Positions 7,026 through 13,430 of a stretch of DNA of 18,310 bases are shown here, in pieces. The notes under the pieces are model-generated. The model ran no database searches. It was given only the letters and a program-made list of their open reading frames with translations, and was not told the DNA's origin. Source of the DNA: an uncultured Megamonas sp. (GTDB lineage Bacteria > Bacillota > Negativicutes > Selenomonadales > Selenomonadaceae). The stretch covers positions 1 to 18,310 of the forward strand of contig USIX01000031.1 of NCBI GenBank assembly GCA_900554895.1, in the 5' to 3' direction. Numbering within the stretch: the first letter of the stretch is position 1; each line of letters begins with the position of its first letter. A program made the translations under genes and the position numbers.

Positions 7026-7577
7026 ATGAAAGATTTATATGTGAGAGTTTATTTAACAAACATGAGAAAATACAATGAAGGTCAATTAATCGGTGGCTGG
7101 GTTGATGTTTCCACTGATACAGATTGGAGCAAAGAATTAAAGAATTTTTGCCGTATCGGTATCGGTAAAGATGATGTTTTCGGCGAAGAATATTTTATCA
7201 GTGATTATGAAACGAATATAAATGATTTGAACATCAGTGAGTACACATCAATTTCAGAGCTTGAAAACGTAGCTGAATTTATAGAATACGTAAATCTTAA
7301 TGACTTACAAGATATAGCAAATGAACTCATTGAAGCGATCGGTGGCATAGATATTTATAGACTTATGCGGTTGCTTGAGAATGAACAATATGTCTATATT
7401 GCCGATGCCGGTGATGATGAAAAACTCGGTGAATACATCATAGAAAATGATGCAAAATACAGCAGTTTATCTGATGATATAAAGCATTATTTAGATAAAG
7501 AAGCGATCGGTAGCGATTACTGTATAAATAACGGTGGTATATATCAGAATGGCAATTATATTGAACTTTTAGGCTGA
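7026..7577 (+). CDS. ardA: Antirestriction protein ArdA
   Basis: A 183-aa acidic protein that matches ArdA by eye. Family features are the opening LYVRVYLTNMRKYNEGQLIGGWVDV, the EEYFISDYE segment and the later LLENEQYVYIAD stretch. ArdA is an elongated dimer that mimics B-form DNA and blocks Type I restriction-modification enzymes, protecting incoming plasmid or transposon DNA. Its acidity and Asp/Glu spacing fit that role. AGAGAGG (7010-7016) precedes the ATG. It heads operon 2 directly after hairpin element 2, the position expected of an early-expressed anti-defence gene. Confidence 0.92.
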   Translation: MKDLYVRVYLTNMRKYNEGQLIGGWVDVSTDTDWSKELKNFCRIGIGKDDVFGEEYFISDYETNINDLNISEYTSISELENVAEFIEYVNLNDLQDIANELIEAIGGIDIYRLMRLLENEQYVYIADAGDDEKLGEYIIENDAKYSSLSDDIKHYLDKEAIGSDYCINNGGIYQNGNYIELLG

Positions 7578-7584
7578 TTGAAAA

Positions 7585-7613
7585 TGCAGTGCTGAACAAC
7601 ATTCAGCACTGCA
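7585..7613 (+). other. Stop-adjacent hairpin 3
   Basis: TGCAGTGCTGAA (7585-7596) pairs perfectly with TTCAGCACTGCA (7602-7613) around CAACA. It begins 8 bp past the ardA stop and ends 5-6 bp before the next ribosome site, with no T-run. Confidence 0.7.
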
Positions 7614-7633
7614 CATTAAAGAGGTGTATTGAA

Positions 7634-7855
7634 ATGAATGTAACGTTATATATCAAAGGCAAAAATGAAAACCATACCGAAAATTTTAAAATCAGCAAAA
7701 GCAGGAACTACAGTTATTTTCAAAAAGCTCTAAAAGGTTTTCATGAACTCAAAGGCACGGTATTTATAAAATACTTTGCAACAAACATGTTTAAGATTGC
7801 GGGCATTGTAGAGGGCTATATAATCGTTGTAGAAGGAGAAAAATTAAATGCTTGA
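7634..7855 (+). CDS. Small unknown protein after ardA
   Basis: A 73-aa protein of unknown family, mostly short beta strands by appearance (VTLYIKG, TVFIKYF, GYIIVVEG). The start ATG 7634 has AGAGGTG 8 bp upstream; an ATG at 7589 lies inside hairpin 3 and is unlikely. Its end overlaps the next small ORF by 8 bp, so the two are probably translated together. Position in the ardA operon hints at a defence-evasion or transfer-establishment role (inference). Confidence 0.7.
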   Translation: MNVTLYIKGKNENHTENFKISKSRNYSYFQKALKGFHELKGTVFIKYFATNMFKIAGIVEGYIIVVEGEKLNA

Positions 7856-8024
7856 TATACAAAAAGAAATTAACAATATAGATAAAATTATACAAAATTT
7901 ATATGAAATAAAGCTGGAATTGAAAATACTAAGTTTTAGACATGATGATAAATTCAAAGAAAGATATCTGAAACATAAATTGTATAAACTTGGTACGCTG
8001 ATAGAAAAAGAGGTGAGATTATGA
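7848..8024 (+). CDS. Small coiled-coil protein (58 aa)
   Basis: Reading from ATG 7848 gives 58 residues (MLDIQKEINNIDKIIQNLYE ... KLGTLIEKEVRL), rich in Lys/Glu/Ile/Leu with a heptad look, so probably a helical hairpin or coiled coil. AGAAGGAG (7831-7838) is a good ribosome site. It overlaps the previous gene by 8 bp and its TGA overlaps the next ATG (ATGA at 8021-8024), typical of coupled genes in an operon. No family is recognised. Confidence 0.7.
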   Translation: MLDIQKEINNIDKIIQNLYEIKLELKILSFRHDDKFKERYLKHKLYKLGTLIEKEVRL

Positions 8025-8371
8025 AAAAATTATCAAGAAAATATATGAGAGAAAACTTTCATAAACTGGGCGTTGTTCAATTCGGCTACCGTATTCCAGC
8101 CGACAAGCCAATAACTGAAGCTCTAAAAGAAGCAATGATAAGTTTACGGAAGAACTATGATTTAAAAAATGTTACCATGAACAATGTGATATATACCTCT
8201 GACAGTTTTATTCGGATGCGAAAAAACGGTACGTATTCTCAAGTCTTTTTAAAAAAAGGTTTTGTTATCTATATTCATGAGAATATTCTTTATGCTGGAC
8301 AAGTACAGAAAGAAGAATATGGTGATATAAAGCTCTATCTGCTGTTAGGAGCATTTTACAAGGTAAACTAG
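8021..8371 (+). CDS. Unknown protein at end of ardA operon
   Basis: A 116-aa basic protein with a mixed alpha/beta look. The N-terminus is rich in Arg/Lys (MKKLSRKYMRENFHKLG), and the C-terminal half holds short strands (QVFLKKGFVIYIHENILYAGQV). No family is recognised. GAGGTGAGATT lies just before the ATG, and the start overlaps the previous stop. A 10-bp hairpin starts on the base after its stop. Confidence 0.72.
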   Translation: MKKLSRKYMRENFHKLGVVQFGYRIPADKPITEALKEAMISLRKNYDLKNVTMNNVIYTSDSFIRMRKNGTYSQVFLKKGFVIYIHENILYAGQVQKEEYGDIKLYLLLGAFYKVN

Positions 8372-8396
8372 GATAGGGCAGTCAATCTGCCCTATC
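8372..8396 (+). other. Stop-adjacent hairpin 4
   Basis: GATAGGGCAG (8372-8381) pairs with CTGCCCTATC (8387-8396) around TCAAT, starting immediately after the stop codon. No T-run follows. TGATATAAT (8399-8407), an extended -10 box, comes next and may drive the following gene. Confidence 0.7.
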
Positions 8397-8398
8397 TA

Positions 8399-8407
8399 TG
8401 ATATAAT
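8399..8407 (+). promoter_or_regulatory. Extended -10 promoter of the Rpn-like gene
   Basis: TGATATAAT fits the extended -10 pattern TGnTATAAT. No good -35 is seen, as expected of extended -10 promoters. A GAGGTG ribosome site follows at 8414-8419. Confidence 0.5.
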
Positions 8408-8425
8408 AAGAATGAGGTGCATACT

Positions 8426-9082
8426 ATGACAAAACAAAAACGCAAAGTGTATCGACTCAATGACTTTTTCTTTAAAAATTTGATGGGCGATGAGAAAAGA
8501 AGCAATCTGACGCTTAGATTTTTAAATCTTATATTGAACCGAACCGGAGAAAACGCCTTTAAAAGCATACAATTTCTAAAAACGGAACAAGACCCGCTGA
8601 CAAAAGACGGAAAGTTATCCATTCTTGATGTTAAAGCAAGCGTTGATGATAAAACATTCGTCAATATAGAGCTTTAAGTATCAAGACAGAATTATATAAT
8701 TAAACGTTCTATGTTTTATATATCCCGAATATTTTCCGAACAGGCTGTAAGAGGTCATGACTATGATGAGCTCAAGCCTGTAATCGGCATAAACCTGTTA
8801 GATTTCAACTTGTTTGAAGAACTATCAAACTGGCATAATACGGCAAACTTTACAGTGAAAGGAATAGAAGAACCTATAACAGACTGCATTACAATGCACT
8901 TTCTTGAATTGCCGAAACTCAAATTTAGTGATATAAAGAAAGCTAAACGACTAGAAGCATGGGGCGCATATTTTTCCGGTGTATCTGATGAAAAGGAATT
9001 GGAGGTTTTATGTATGAATGAACCTTTATTAAAAGAAGCGTTATCTTATGAACAGGCTTTTACCAATAAAGATCCACAATAA
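8426..9082 (+). pseudogene. Rpn/PDDEXK_2-family nuclease, broken by an in-frame TAA and a lost C-terminus
   Basis: The N-terminal part (VYRLNDFFFKNLMGDEKRSNL, then KDGKLSILDVKASVDD) is typical of Rpn recombination-promoting nucleases (PDDEXK_2 'transposase'). The frame hits TAA at 8675-8677, exactly where the family's NIExQ motif needs Gln. It then continues in the same frame with the expected VSRQNYIIKRSMFYISRIFSEQ, so this is a single CAA-to-TAA change rather than a frameshift. The protein also stops at 9082, soon after CMNEPLLKEALSYEQAF, short of the usual ~290 residues. The Met at 8711 could restart translation but would lack the catalytic part. I start at ATG 8426 with GAGGTG upstream. 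Confidence 0.88.
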
Positions 9083-9258
9083 TTATCTCTGATACATTCA
9101 ATTGCTTCAGTTTCATTACCATCACACCAATGTACACCTTTACGACATGCAGTTACTAATTTTTTCATTGCCTCTTCTGAAATTTTTCCTGTAAAAAACA
9201 ACTCCATTACAACTTCTGTAACAGAATTTAAACCCCTACCAATATTATGACAACTCAT
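9046..9258 (-). CDS. Small cysteine-containing unknown protein
   Basis: A 70-aa protein with several cysteines (MSCHNIG, TACRKGVHWCDG, IECIRDNYCG, KACS) and a helical middle (VVMELFFTGKISEEAMKKLV). The cysteines and His could bind metal, but no family is recognised with confidence. AGAAGGTG precedes the ATG on the minus strand. Its 3' end overlaps the last 37 bp of the Rpn remnant on the opposite strand. The fused look of this junction suggests a deletion removed the nuclease's 3' end, and possibly the tail of this gene too. Confidence 0.68.
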   Translation of the reverse strand: MSCHNIGRGLNSVTEVVMELFFTGKISEEAMKKLVTACRKGVHWCDGNETEAIECIRDNYCGSLLVKACS

Positions 9259-9288
9259 TTTAACACCTTCTATCTAAATTGTTTTTAT

Positions 9289-9316
9289 ATTATCATGATA
9301 CTATATATCTAAGCAA
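9289..9316 (-). promoter_or_regulatory. Promoter of the 70-aa gene
   Basis: On the minus strand TTGCTT (9316-9311) and GATAAT (9294-9289) are 16 bp apart and point at the gene starting at 9258. Confidence 0.5.
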
Positions 9317-9332
9317 AAAAATAGATGAAAAT

Positions 9333-9366
9333 AAAAATAAGCTACCTGTAATGGCAGCTTATTTTT
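9333..9366. terminator. Terminator of the leftward topB operon
   Basis: AAAAATAAGCT plus CC (9333-9346) pairs with GG plus AGCTTATTTTT (9353-9366) around a 6-nt loop with one mismatch, and T-runs lie on both strands. It follows the last gene of the leftward operon. Confidence 0.82.
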
Positions 9367-9402
9367 TACTTTATAGGAGGAGTTAGAAAAGTATCAAGCA
9401 AT

Positions 9403-9591
9403 TTAACATAAGCCTTCTTCTTCGGCTATTCGGCGACGTTCCTCTTTGGGGAGAGAATTGAGATAATCGATTGCAGCATCAAACTCTTCATCAGAAATGA
9501 GCATTCCGCCGTCGCCATTTTCGAAAACGACAATAGGGTCAGCGTCGTCTCCTAAATCAAAAATGTCATAGTTTTTTTGTTCTTCTTTCAT
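9403..9591 (-). CDS. Small acidic unknown protein
   Basis: A 62-aa very acidic protein (FDLGDDADPIVVFENGDGG, DEEFDAAIDYLNSLPKEERRR). It probably has a beta segment followed by a helical hairpin. No family is recognised. GAGAGG sits just upstream of the ATG on the minus strand. It is the last gene before the terminator and follows the PRC-barrel-like gene by 11 bp. Confidence 0.75.
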   Translation of the reverse strand: MKEEQKNYDIFDLGDDADPIVVFENGDGGMLISDEEFDAAIDYLNSLPKEERRRIAEEEGLC

Positions 9592-9602
9592 TAGTATACC
9601 TC

Positions 9603-10340
9603 TCAGCAGTTAACAGTTTCTCCGAGAATGTTTACTTTGTTAGCAGCAGCCAGCTCGTCGATGAGCTGTTTAGTTACTGTTGTGCCGGAAGAATATGTTT
9701 TACCATTACAGGAGATATCTTTTTTCAGTGTTTTGTTTAAATACAGTTTATAGGACATACTCAAATCGTGATTAGCTTTTTTTACAGGAGGAGCTACTGT
9801 TTCTGTTTTAATTTTCACCTGTTCCGGTTCAGTTTTTTTTACCGGCTCTTTGGTATTATCCATATCTTTAACTTTAACTATGGTATAATCCTTTGCCAGT
9901 ATATCTATGTTTTGGATATCGATATCTTCTTCACAGTAATAGGCTACTTTACAGCTTAAAATATCACCGTTTTCATTTATGGTGTATTCTTTTACTTTGC
10001 CATATCTTTCGCCGTTTTTAATACAATCCGTATCTACTACCTTGATTTTATCCTGTAAGATTTTATCTATAAAGTCAGGTTTAATTTCGCGATAAGAGAT
10101 AATATCTTTGGAAGACATAATCATAATGTTGGTATCGTTGATACCGATAATTTTCTGGAACGGAATAACTTTGAGTTCTTCGGTCGGATAGTAATATTTC
10201 TCCGGAGTTTTACGGGCAAGTCCTAAAGCGATAACTTTTTTACCTGCTCCGTCTATAATTATATCATCTGCTACTCCGACTACAATGCCTTCCGTGATAC
10301 TTGTGATTGGTTTCAATAATGCTTTGCTTTCATACTTCAT
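9603..10340 (-). CDS. PRC-barrel-like protein
   Basis: A 245-aa soluble protein. Residues ~5-80 (ITSITEGIVVGVADDIIIDG, then KVIPFQKIIGI) and ~95-155 (RYGKVKEYTINENGDILSCKV) look like two PRC-barrel modules, small beta-barrels that bind proteins or RNA. A Lys/Glu/Pro-rich linker (~160-190) leads to a C-terminal module (SYKLYLNKTLKKDI, then SSGTTVTKQLIDEL). The gene overlaps topB by 4 bp. A PRC-barrel protein coupled to a mobile-element topoisomerase is not a pairing I know. It may be an adaptor for DNA processing, but function cannot be stated. Confidence 0.72.
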   Translation of the reverse strand: MKYESKALLKPITSITEGIVVGVADDIIIDGAGKKVIALGLARKTPEKYYYPTEELKVIPFQKIIGINDTNIMIMSSKDIISYREIKPDFIDKILQDKIKVVDTDCIKNGERYGKVKEYTINENGDILSCKVAYYCEEDIDIQNIDILAKDYTIVKVKDMDNTKEPVKKTEPEQVKIKTETVAPPVKKANHDLSMSYKLYLNKTLKKDISCNGKTYSSGTTVTKQLIDELAAANKVNILGETVNC

Positions 10341-12490
10341 TTAAAAAATCTCTTCTTTCTATTAGGATTATTTTTATTTACAGGATTACCCGGCAAGCCG
10401 TTTTTATCCGGTAACATATTTTTACAGTCTGGATAGTTATCGCAACTCCAGAACGGTTTTCCTTCATGACTAAATTTTTTCTTCATATAACCTTTGCGGC
10501 ATTTTTTACAGGAAATTATTACCGGCTTACCATTGTGATCTGAAAAAATTCCATTCTTACATTTTGTCTCATCTTCTGCAAAGAAGCTTTTACATATCCA
10601 GTACTTTTGACCATTCTTCTTTGAAATAACCTGTCTTAATATGTTATTACAATACGGACATCGTGGAACATCAATGTTAAGTTTTAAGTTTTTGGCGACA
10701 CGCAATGCTTCATTTATTATTGTAAGTTGTCCGTTTATAAAATTTTGTACACTTCCTGTACCGTCTGCAATTTTAGCAAGTTGATTTTCCCATACGGCTG
10801 TTATATCCGGCGTTTTCAGAAAACTTGGCAAGACTTCATAGATGGTTTCACCGTATTTAGTAGGAACAAGATTTTGTTTATCCTTTTCTATAAAGTTCTT
10901 GTCTAAAATTTTATCAATGATCGCTGCTCTTGTCGCTTCCGTTCCGATACCGGATACATTTTTAAGTGTAGCTTTAAGTTTAGGATTTTGAACAAACTTG
11001 TCTATTTTTTTCATCGCCTCTAAAAGCGTTGCCGTTGTAAATCTCTTCGGCGGTTTTGTTACAGCTTCTAACAAATTTGTTTTTATAGCTACTACTTTAT
11101 CACCTTTACTGCATACAGGAAGAATATTTTCTTCAGAGGTTTTATTATCAGAATATAATTTCTTCCAGCCAATTTCTAAAACAGTTTTACCGGATGCCGT
11201 AAAAGTTAAATCATTGCAGGTTATTTCAACAGTTGCTTTATTGTAGATATGCGGCTTGTAAAACTGGGCAATATAACAGGTAGCAATCAAGGTATAAATA
11301 TTTTTTTCACTATCGGATAAATTTTCAAATTCGCAAGGCTTTGTTGTAGGAATAATAGCATGATGTGCTGTTATCTTCTTATTATTCCATGCCTTACTTT
11401 TTGTCCCGGTATCTGTTTCGGCAACAAGTTTTTGGAAACTTTCATTGATACCGGATAGGTTGTTGAGAATTTCACCGGCATCAACAAATTGGTTTTCTGG
11501 CAGATAACTACAGTCTGAACGAGGATATGTAGTTAATTTTTTTTCATATAGTGATTGCACTGTATCCAAAACCATTTGCGGGTCATAACCGAATTTCTTT
11601 CCGGCAAAAAGTTGAAGGTCAGATAATGAATATGGAAACAGTTGATATTCGGTTTTCTTTTCCACTTTATAGTCTGAAATAATTCCCATAGGTGCAATTT
11701 TTAGTTTGTTTACGATAGCTTCTATTGAGGCTTTGTCTGTTACATAGTCATTTACTTTTATCTCATCGGGAATTTTCAATTTGGTTTTTATCTCAGCAGA
11801 TTGGTGCTTAAAAACTGCTTCTAAAGAATAATGTGTTACCGGTTTGAAATTTCGAATTTCATTTTCTCTTTGAACTACAAGAGAAAATGTCGGCGTCATA
11901 ACTCTGCCGATGTTGATACTTGTCGTAAGCCCGTTTTCTCTGCCAAGTATGGTATAAGCTCTTGTGAGGTTTATTCCAACAAGCCAGTCGGCTCTTGTTC
12001 TTGCCTCAGCACTTACATATAAATTTTGAAATAAACTGTCGTCTTTTAAATTATCCAGTGCATACAAGATGGACTTTTCATCTAGTGCGTTAAGTAAAAT
12101 TCTTTTTACGGGTTTTGTATTATTTAGATGAATAAGTGTTTCATGGATTAAAAGCTCACCTTCTCTATCCGGGTCGCCGGCGTGAACTATCTCATCAGCA
12201 ATATCGACAAGTCCTTTTATAATGTCGAATTGTTTTATGCAGTCTTTTTTTACAGTGCGCTCCCATTTTGTCGGAATAATCGGCAATGTTTCATATTCCC
12301 ATTTTGCATATTTGGGGTCAATCTGTTCAGCGGATTTTAATTCCAGAATATGTCCGAACTGCCAGGTTACTGTATCGCTGCCTACGCTGATAAAACCGTC
12401 GGAGCGTTCCATAAATATTTTATTTTTCTTGGCTAGAACTTTCGCTATCTCTGTCCCCATAGACGGCTTCTCTGCTATGAACAATCTCAT
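10337..12490 (-). CDS. topB: DNA topoisomerase III (type IA)
   Basis: A 717-aa type IA topoisomerase that passes single strands through a transient 5'-phosphotyrosyl break. It could resolve single-strand intermediates during transfer or replication of the element. The TOPRIM residues Glu7 (FIAEKPS), Asp106 and Asp108 (AGDPDREGELL) are present, and the catalytic Tyr is Tyr322 in TTYPRSDC. SINIGRVMTPTF is also family-typical. The C-terminus has two zinc-finger-like units, starting CPYCNNIL and CKKCRKGY. A GAGGTGA ribosome site precedes the ATG. TopB-like genes are common on conjugative elements of Firmicutes. The start lies 71 bp inside the end of the preceding coiled-coil gene. Confidence 0.95.
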   Translation of the reverse strand: MRLFIAEKPSMGTEIAKVLAKKNKIFMERSDGFISVGSDTVTWQFGHILELKSAEQIDPKYAKWEYETLPIIPTKWERTVKKDCIKQFDIIKGLVDIADEIVHAGDPDREGELLIHETLIHLNNTKPVKRILLNALDEKSILYALDNLKDDSLFQNLYVSAEARTRADWLVGINLTRAYTILGRENGLTTSINIGRVMTPTFSLVVQRENEIRNFKPVTHYSLEAVFKHQSAEIKTKLKIPDEIKVNDYVTDKASIEAIVNKLKIAPMGIISDYKVEKKTEYQLFPYSLSDLQLFAGKKFGYDPQMVLDTVQSLYEKKLTTYPRSDCSYLPENQFVDAGEILNNLSGINESFQKLVAETDTGTKSKAWNNKKITAHHAIIPTTKPCEFENLSDSEKNIYTLIATCYIAQFYKPHIYNKATVEITCNDLTFTASGKTVLEIGWKKLYSDNKTSEENILPVCSKGDKVVAIKTNLLEAVTKPPKRFTTATLLEAMKKIDKFVQNPKLKATLKNVSGIGTEATRAAIIDKILDKNFIEKDKQNLVPTKYGETIYEVLPSFLKTPDITAVWENQLAKIADGTGSVQNFINGQLTIINEALRVAKNLKLNIDVPRCPYCNNILRQVISKKNGQKYWICKSFFAEDETKCKNGIFSDHNGKPVIISCKKCRKGYMKKKFSHEGKPFWSCDNYPDCKNMLPDKNGLPGNPVNKNNPNRKKRFFK

Positions 12491-12881
12491 CTACAATCAC
12501 CTCACTGTCCTCATCTTCGATAGAAGATTCATTTGTTAGTGAATTATTCGTCACAATCGGATTTTCTTCAACTTCTTTCAATAAGGTATCTTTTTTAAGA
12601 GATATAGTATCAGCCGTTTTGTTAACATCTAAATCTTTTATATTTACATTCTTACTCTTTAAGGCTATAGCCAGTCTTTTTACATCCAGGAAATCTTTTT
12701 CCTGTTCCAAATCAAAGATATCTTTATCTATTTTTACTTTTTCGTTTTTCTTGCCGGCAAGAATTTTTTGCAGCCGTTCAATAGAACGTGCTACTGTATC
12801 TTGTTTTGTCTTTAATCCGACAATTTTCAGCTCACATTTTTTATATCGGGCTTCAACGTCTTCAAAGATATTTGGATTCAT
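12420..12881 (-). CDS. Coiled-coil protein upstream of topB
   Basis: A 153-aa charged protein. Residues ~10-75 form a long coiled coil (KKCELKIVGLKTKQDTVARS, then KVKIDKDIFDLEQEKDF). The last ~50 residues are acidic and Ser-rich (SSIEDEDSEVIVDE...SESSSQEK) and likely disordered. It overlaps the preceding gene by 20 bp and topB by 71 bp, so this operon is tightly packed. No family is recognised. Such coiled-coil partners often accompany mobilization genes, but no function can be assigned. Confidence 0.75.
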   Translation of the reverse strand: MNPNIFEDVEARYKKCELKIVGLKTKQDTVARSIERLQKILAGKKNEKVKIDKDIFDLEQEKDFLDVKRLAIALKSKNVNIKDLDVNKTADTISLKKDTLLKEVEENPIVTNNSLTNESSIEDEDSEVIVDEIVHSREAVYGDRDSESSSQEK

Positions 12882-13185
12882 TTATTCTGTATTCCCTCGC
12901 TTTCTGTCTGAAAAAATGCAGCTGACTGTCATCTAATAGATTATCTCTAATGGAAACGGCAATACCGATTAAAAGTTTTACGTCGATATCTTCCGGTAAG
13001 CCTACATCATCGAAAATATTTGCTATGAGTTTTAACTTACATCTCTTTTCTTTTTGTATCAGATGGTTCATCTTCTCATACAAAATATCCTGTCGCAGTT
13101 TGTTTTCTTCTATCTGCTTATTTATCCCCTGCAACTTTTTATTGCAGTCGTAAAGTTGTCTTTCAATTTTTTCTTCACTCTTCAT
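12862..13185 (-). CDS. Small coiled-coil protein, first gene of the leftward operon
   Basis: A 107-aa basic protein with a helical coiled-coil N-terminus (KIERQLYDCNKKLQGINKQI, EENKLRQDILYEKMNHLIQ). A second part (NIFDDVGLPEDIDVKLLIGI) recalls small conjugal-transfer TraD-like/MobC-type accessory proteins only loosely. No Shine-Dalgarno site is seen before the ATG, and a TATTAT -10-like box ends only 6 bp upstream, so the transcript may be leaderless. It is divergent from the membrane/relaxase operon across the repeat array. Confidence 0.7.
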   Translation of the reverse strand: MKSEEKIERQLYDCNKKLQGINKQIEENKLRQDILYEKMNHLIQKEKRCKLKLIANIFDDVGLPEDIDVKLLIGIAVSIRDNLLDDSQLHFFRQKAREYRINESKYL

Positions 13186-13191
13186 AATCTA

Positions 13192-13220
13192 ATAATATGA
13201 CATGAGAAATAATTCGTAAA
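13192..13220 (-). promoter_or_regulatory. Possible leaderless promoter of the leftward operon
   Basis: On the minus strand a TTACGA-like -35 and TATTAT -10 are about 17 bp apart. The -10 is so close to the ATG at 13185 that transcription would begin at or near the start codon. The -35 abuts the 10-bp repeat array. Confidence 0.4.
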
Positions 13221-13223
13221 TAC

Positions 13224-13263
13224 AAACGCCCCAAAACGCCTCAAAACGCCCCGAAACGCCCCA
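13224..13263. repeat. Four tandem 10-bp GC-rich repeats (iteron-like)
   Basis: Four head-to-tail copies of AAACGCCCCA occur at 13224-13233, 13234-13243 (TC for CC), 13244-13253 (last base G) and 13254-13263. The period equals one helical turn, so a protein could bind each copy on the same DNA face. The array sits between the divergent topB and relaxase operons. It may be an operator, a relaxosome-accessory site or a replication iteron set. Confidence 0.88.
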
Positions 13264-13322
13264 ACCATGAGACAAGAGAAAATGATACAATAAAAACAAG
13301 GAATTTTAGAATGTTCACTTTA

Positions 13323-13341
13323 CCATTTATTTCATAAATGG
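13323..13341. repeat. Inverted repeat in the divergent intergenic region
   Basis: CCATTTAT (13323-13330) and ATAAATGG (13334-13341) form a perfect 8-bp palindrome around TTC. It lies upstream of the membrane protein/relaxase operon and could be an operator or part of a transfer origin. Confidence 0.55.
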
Positions 13342-13430
13342 ATAAAAACAAAACAGGACAAGGATTTTGCCACTCGCAAAGCTCGTTGAACTGAAAGTTA
13401 TATGAACTGATTTAAAGGAGTAAAAAACGT

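Noticed and set aside
8711..9082. Separate 123-aa gene starting at 8711
   Set aside because: It is in the same frame as the upstream Rpn-like segment and continues its family sequence, so it is the second half of one interrupted gene.
13224..13263. Possible CRISPR array
   Set aside because: The 10-bp units are head-to-tail with no spacers, are far too short, and no cas genes are present.
13340..13420. Origin of transfer in the divergent intergenic region
   Set aside because: The position is attractive, but I found no nic-like TGCGCCC or relaxase-specific hairpin there. It is kept only as a rival to the right-edge site.
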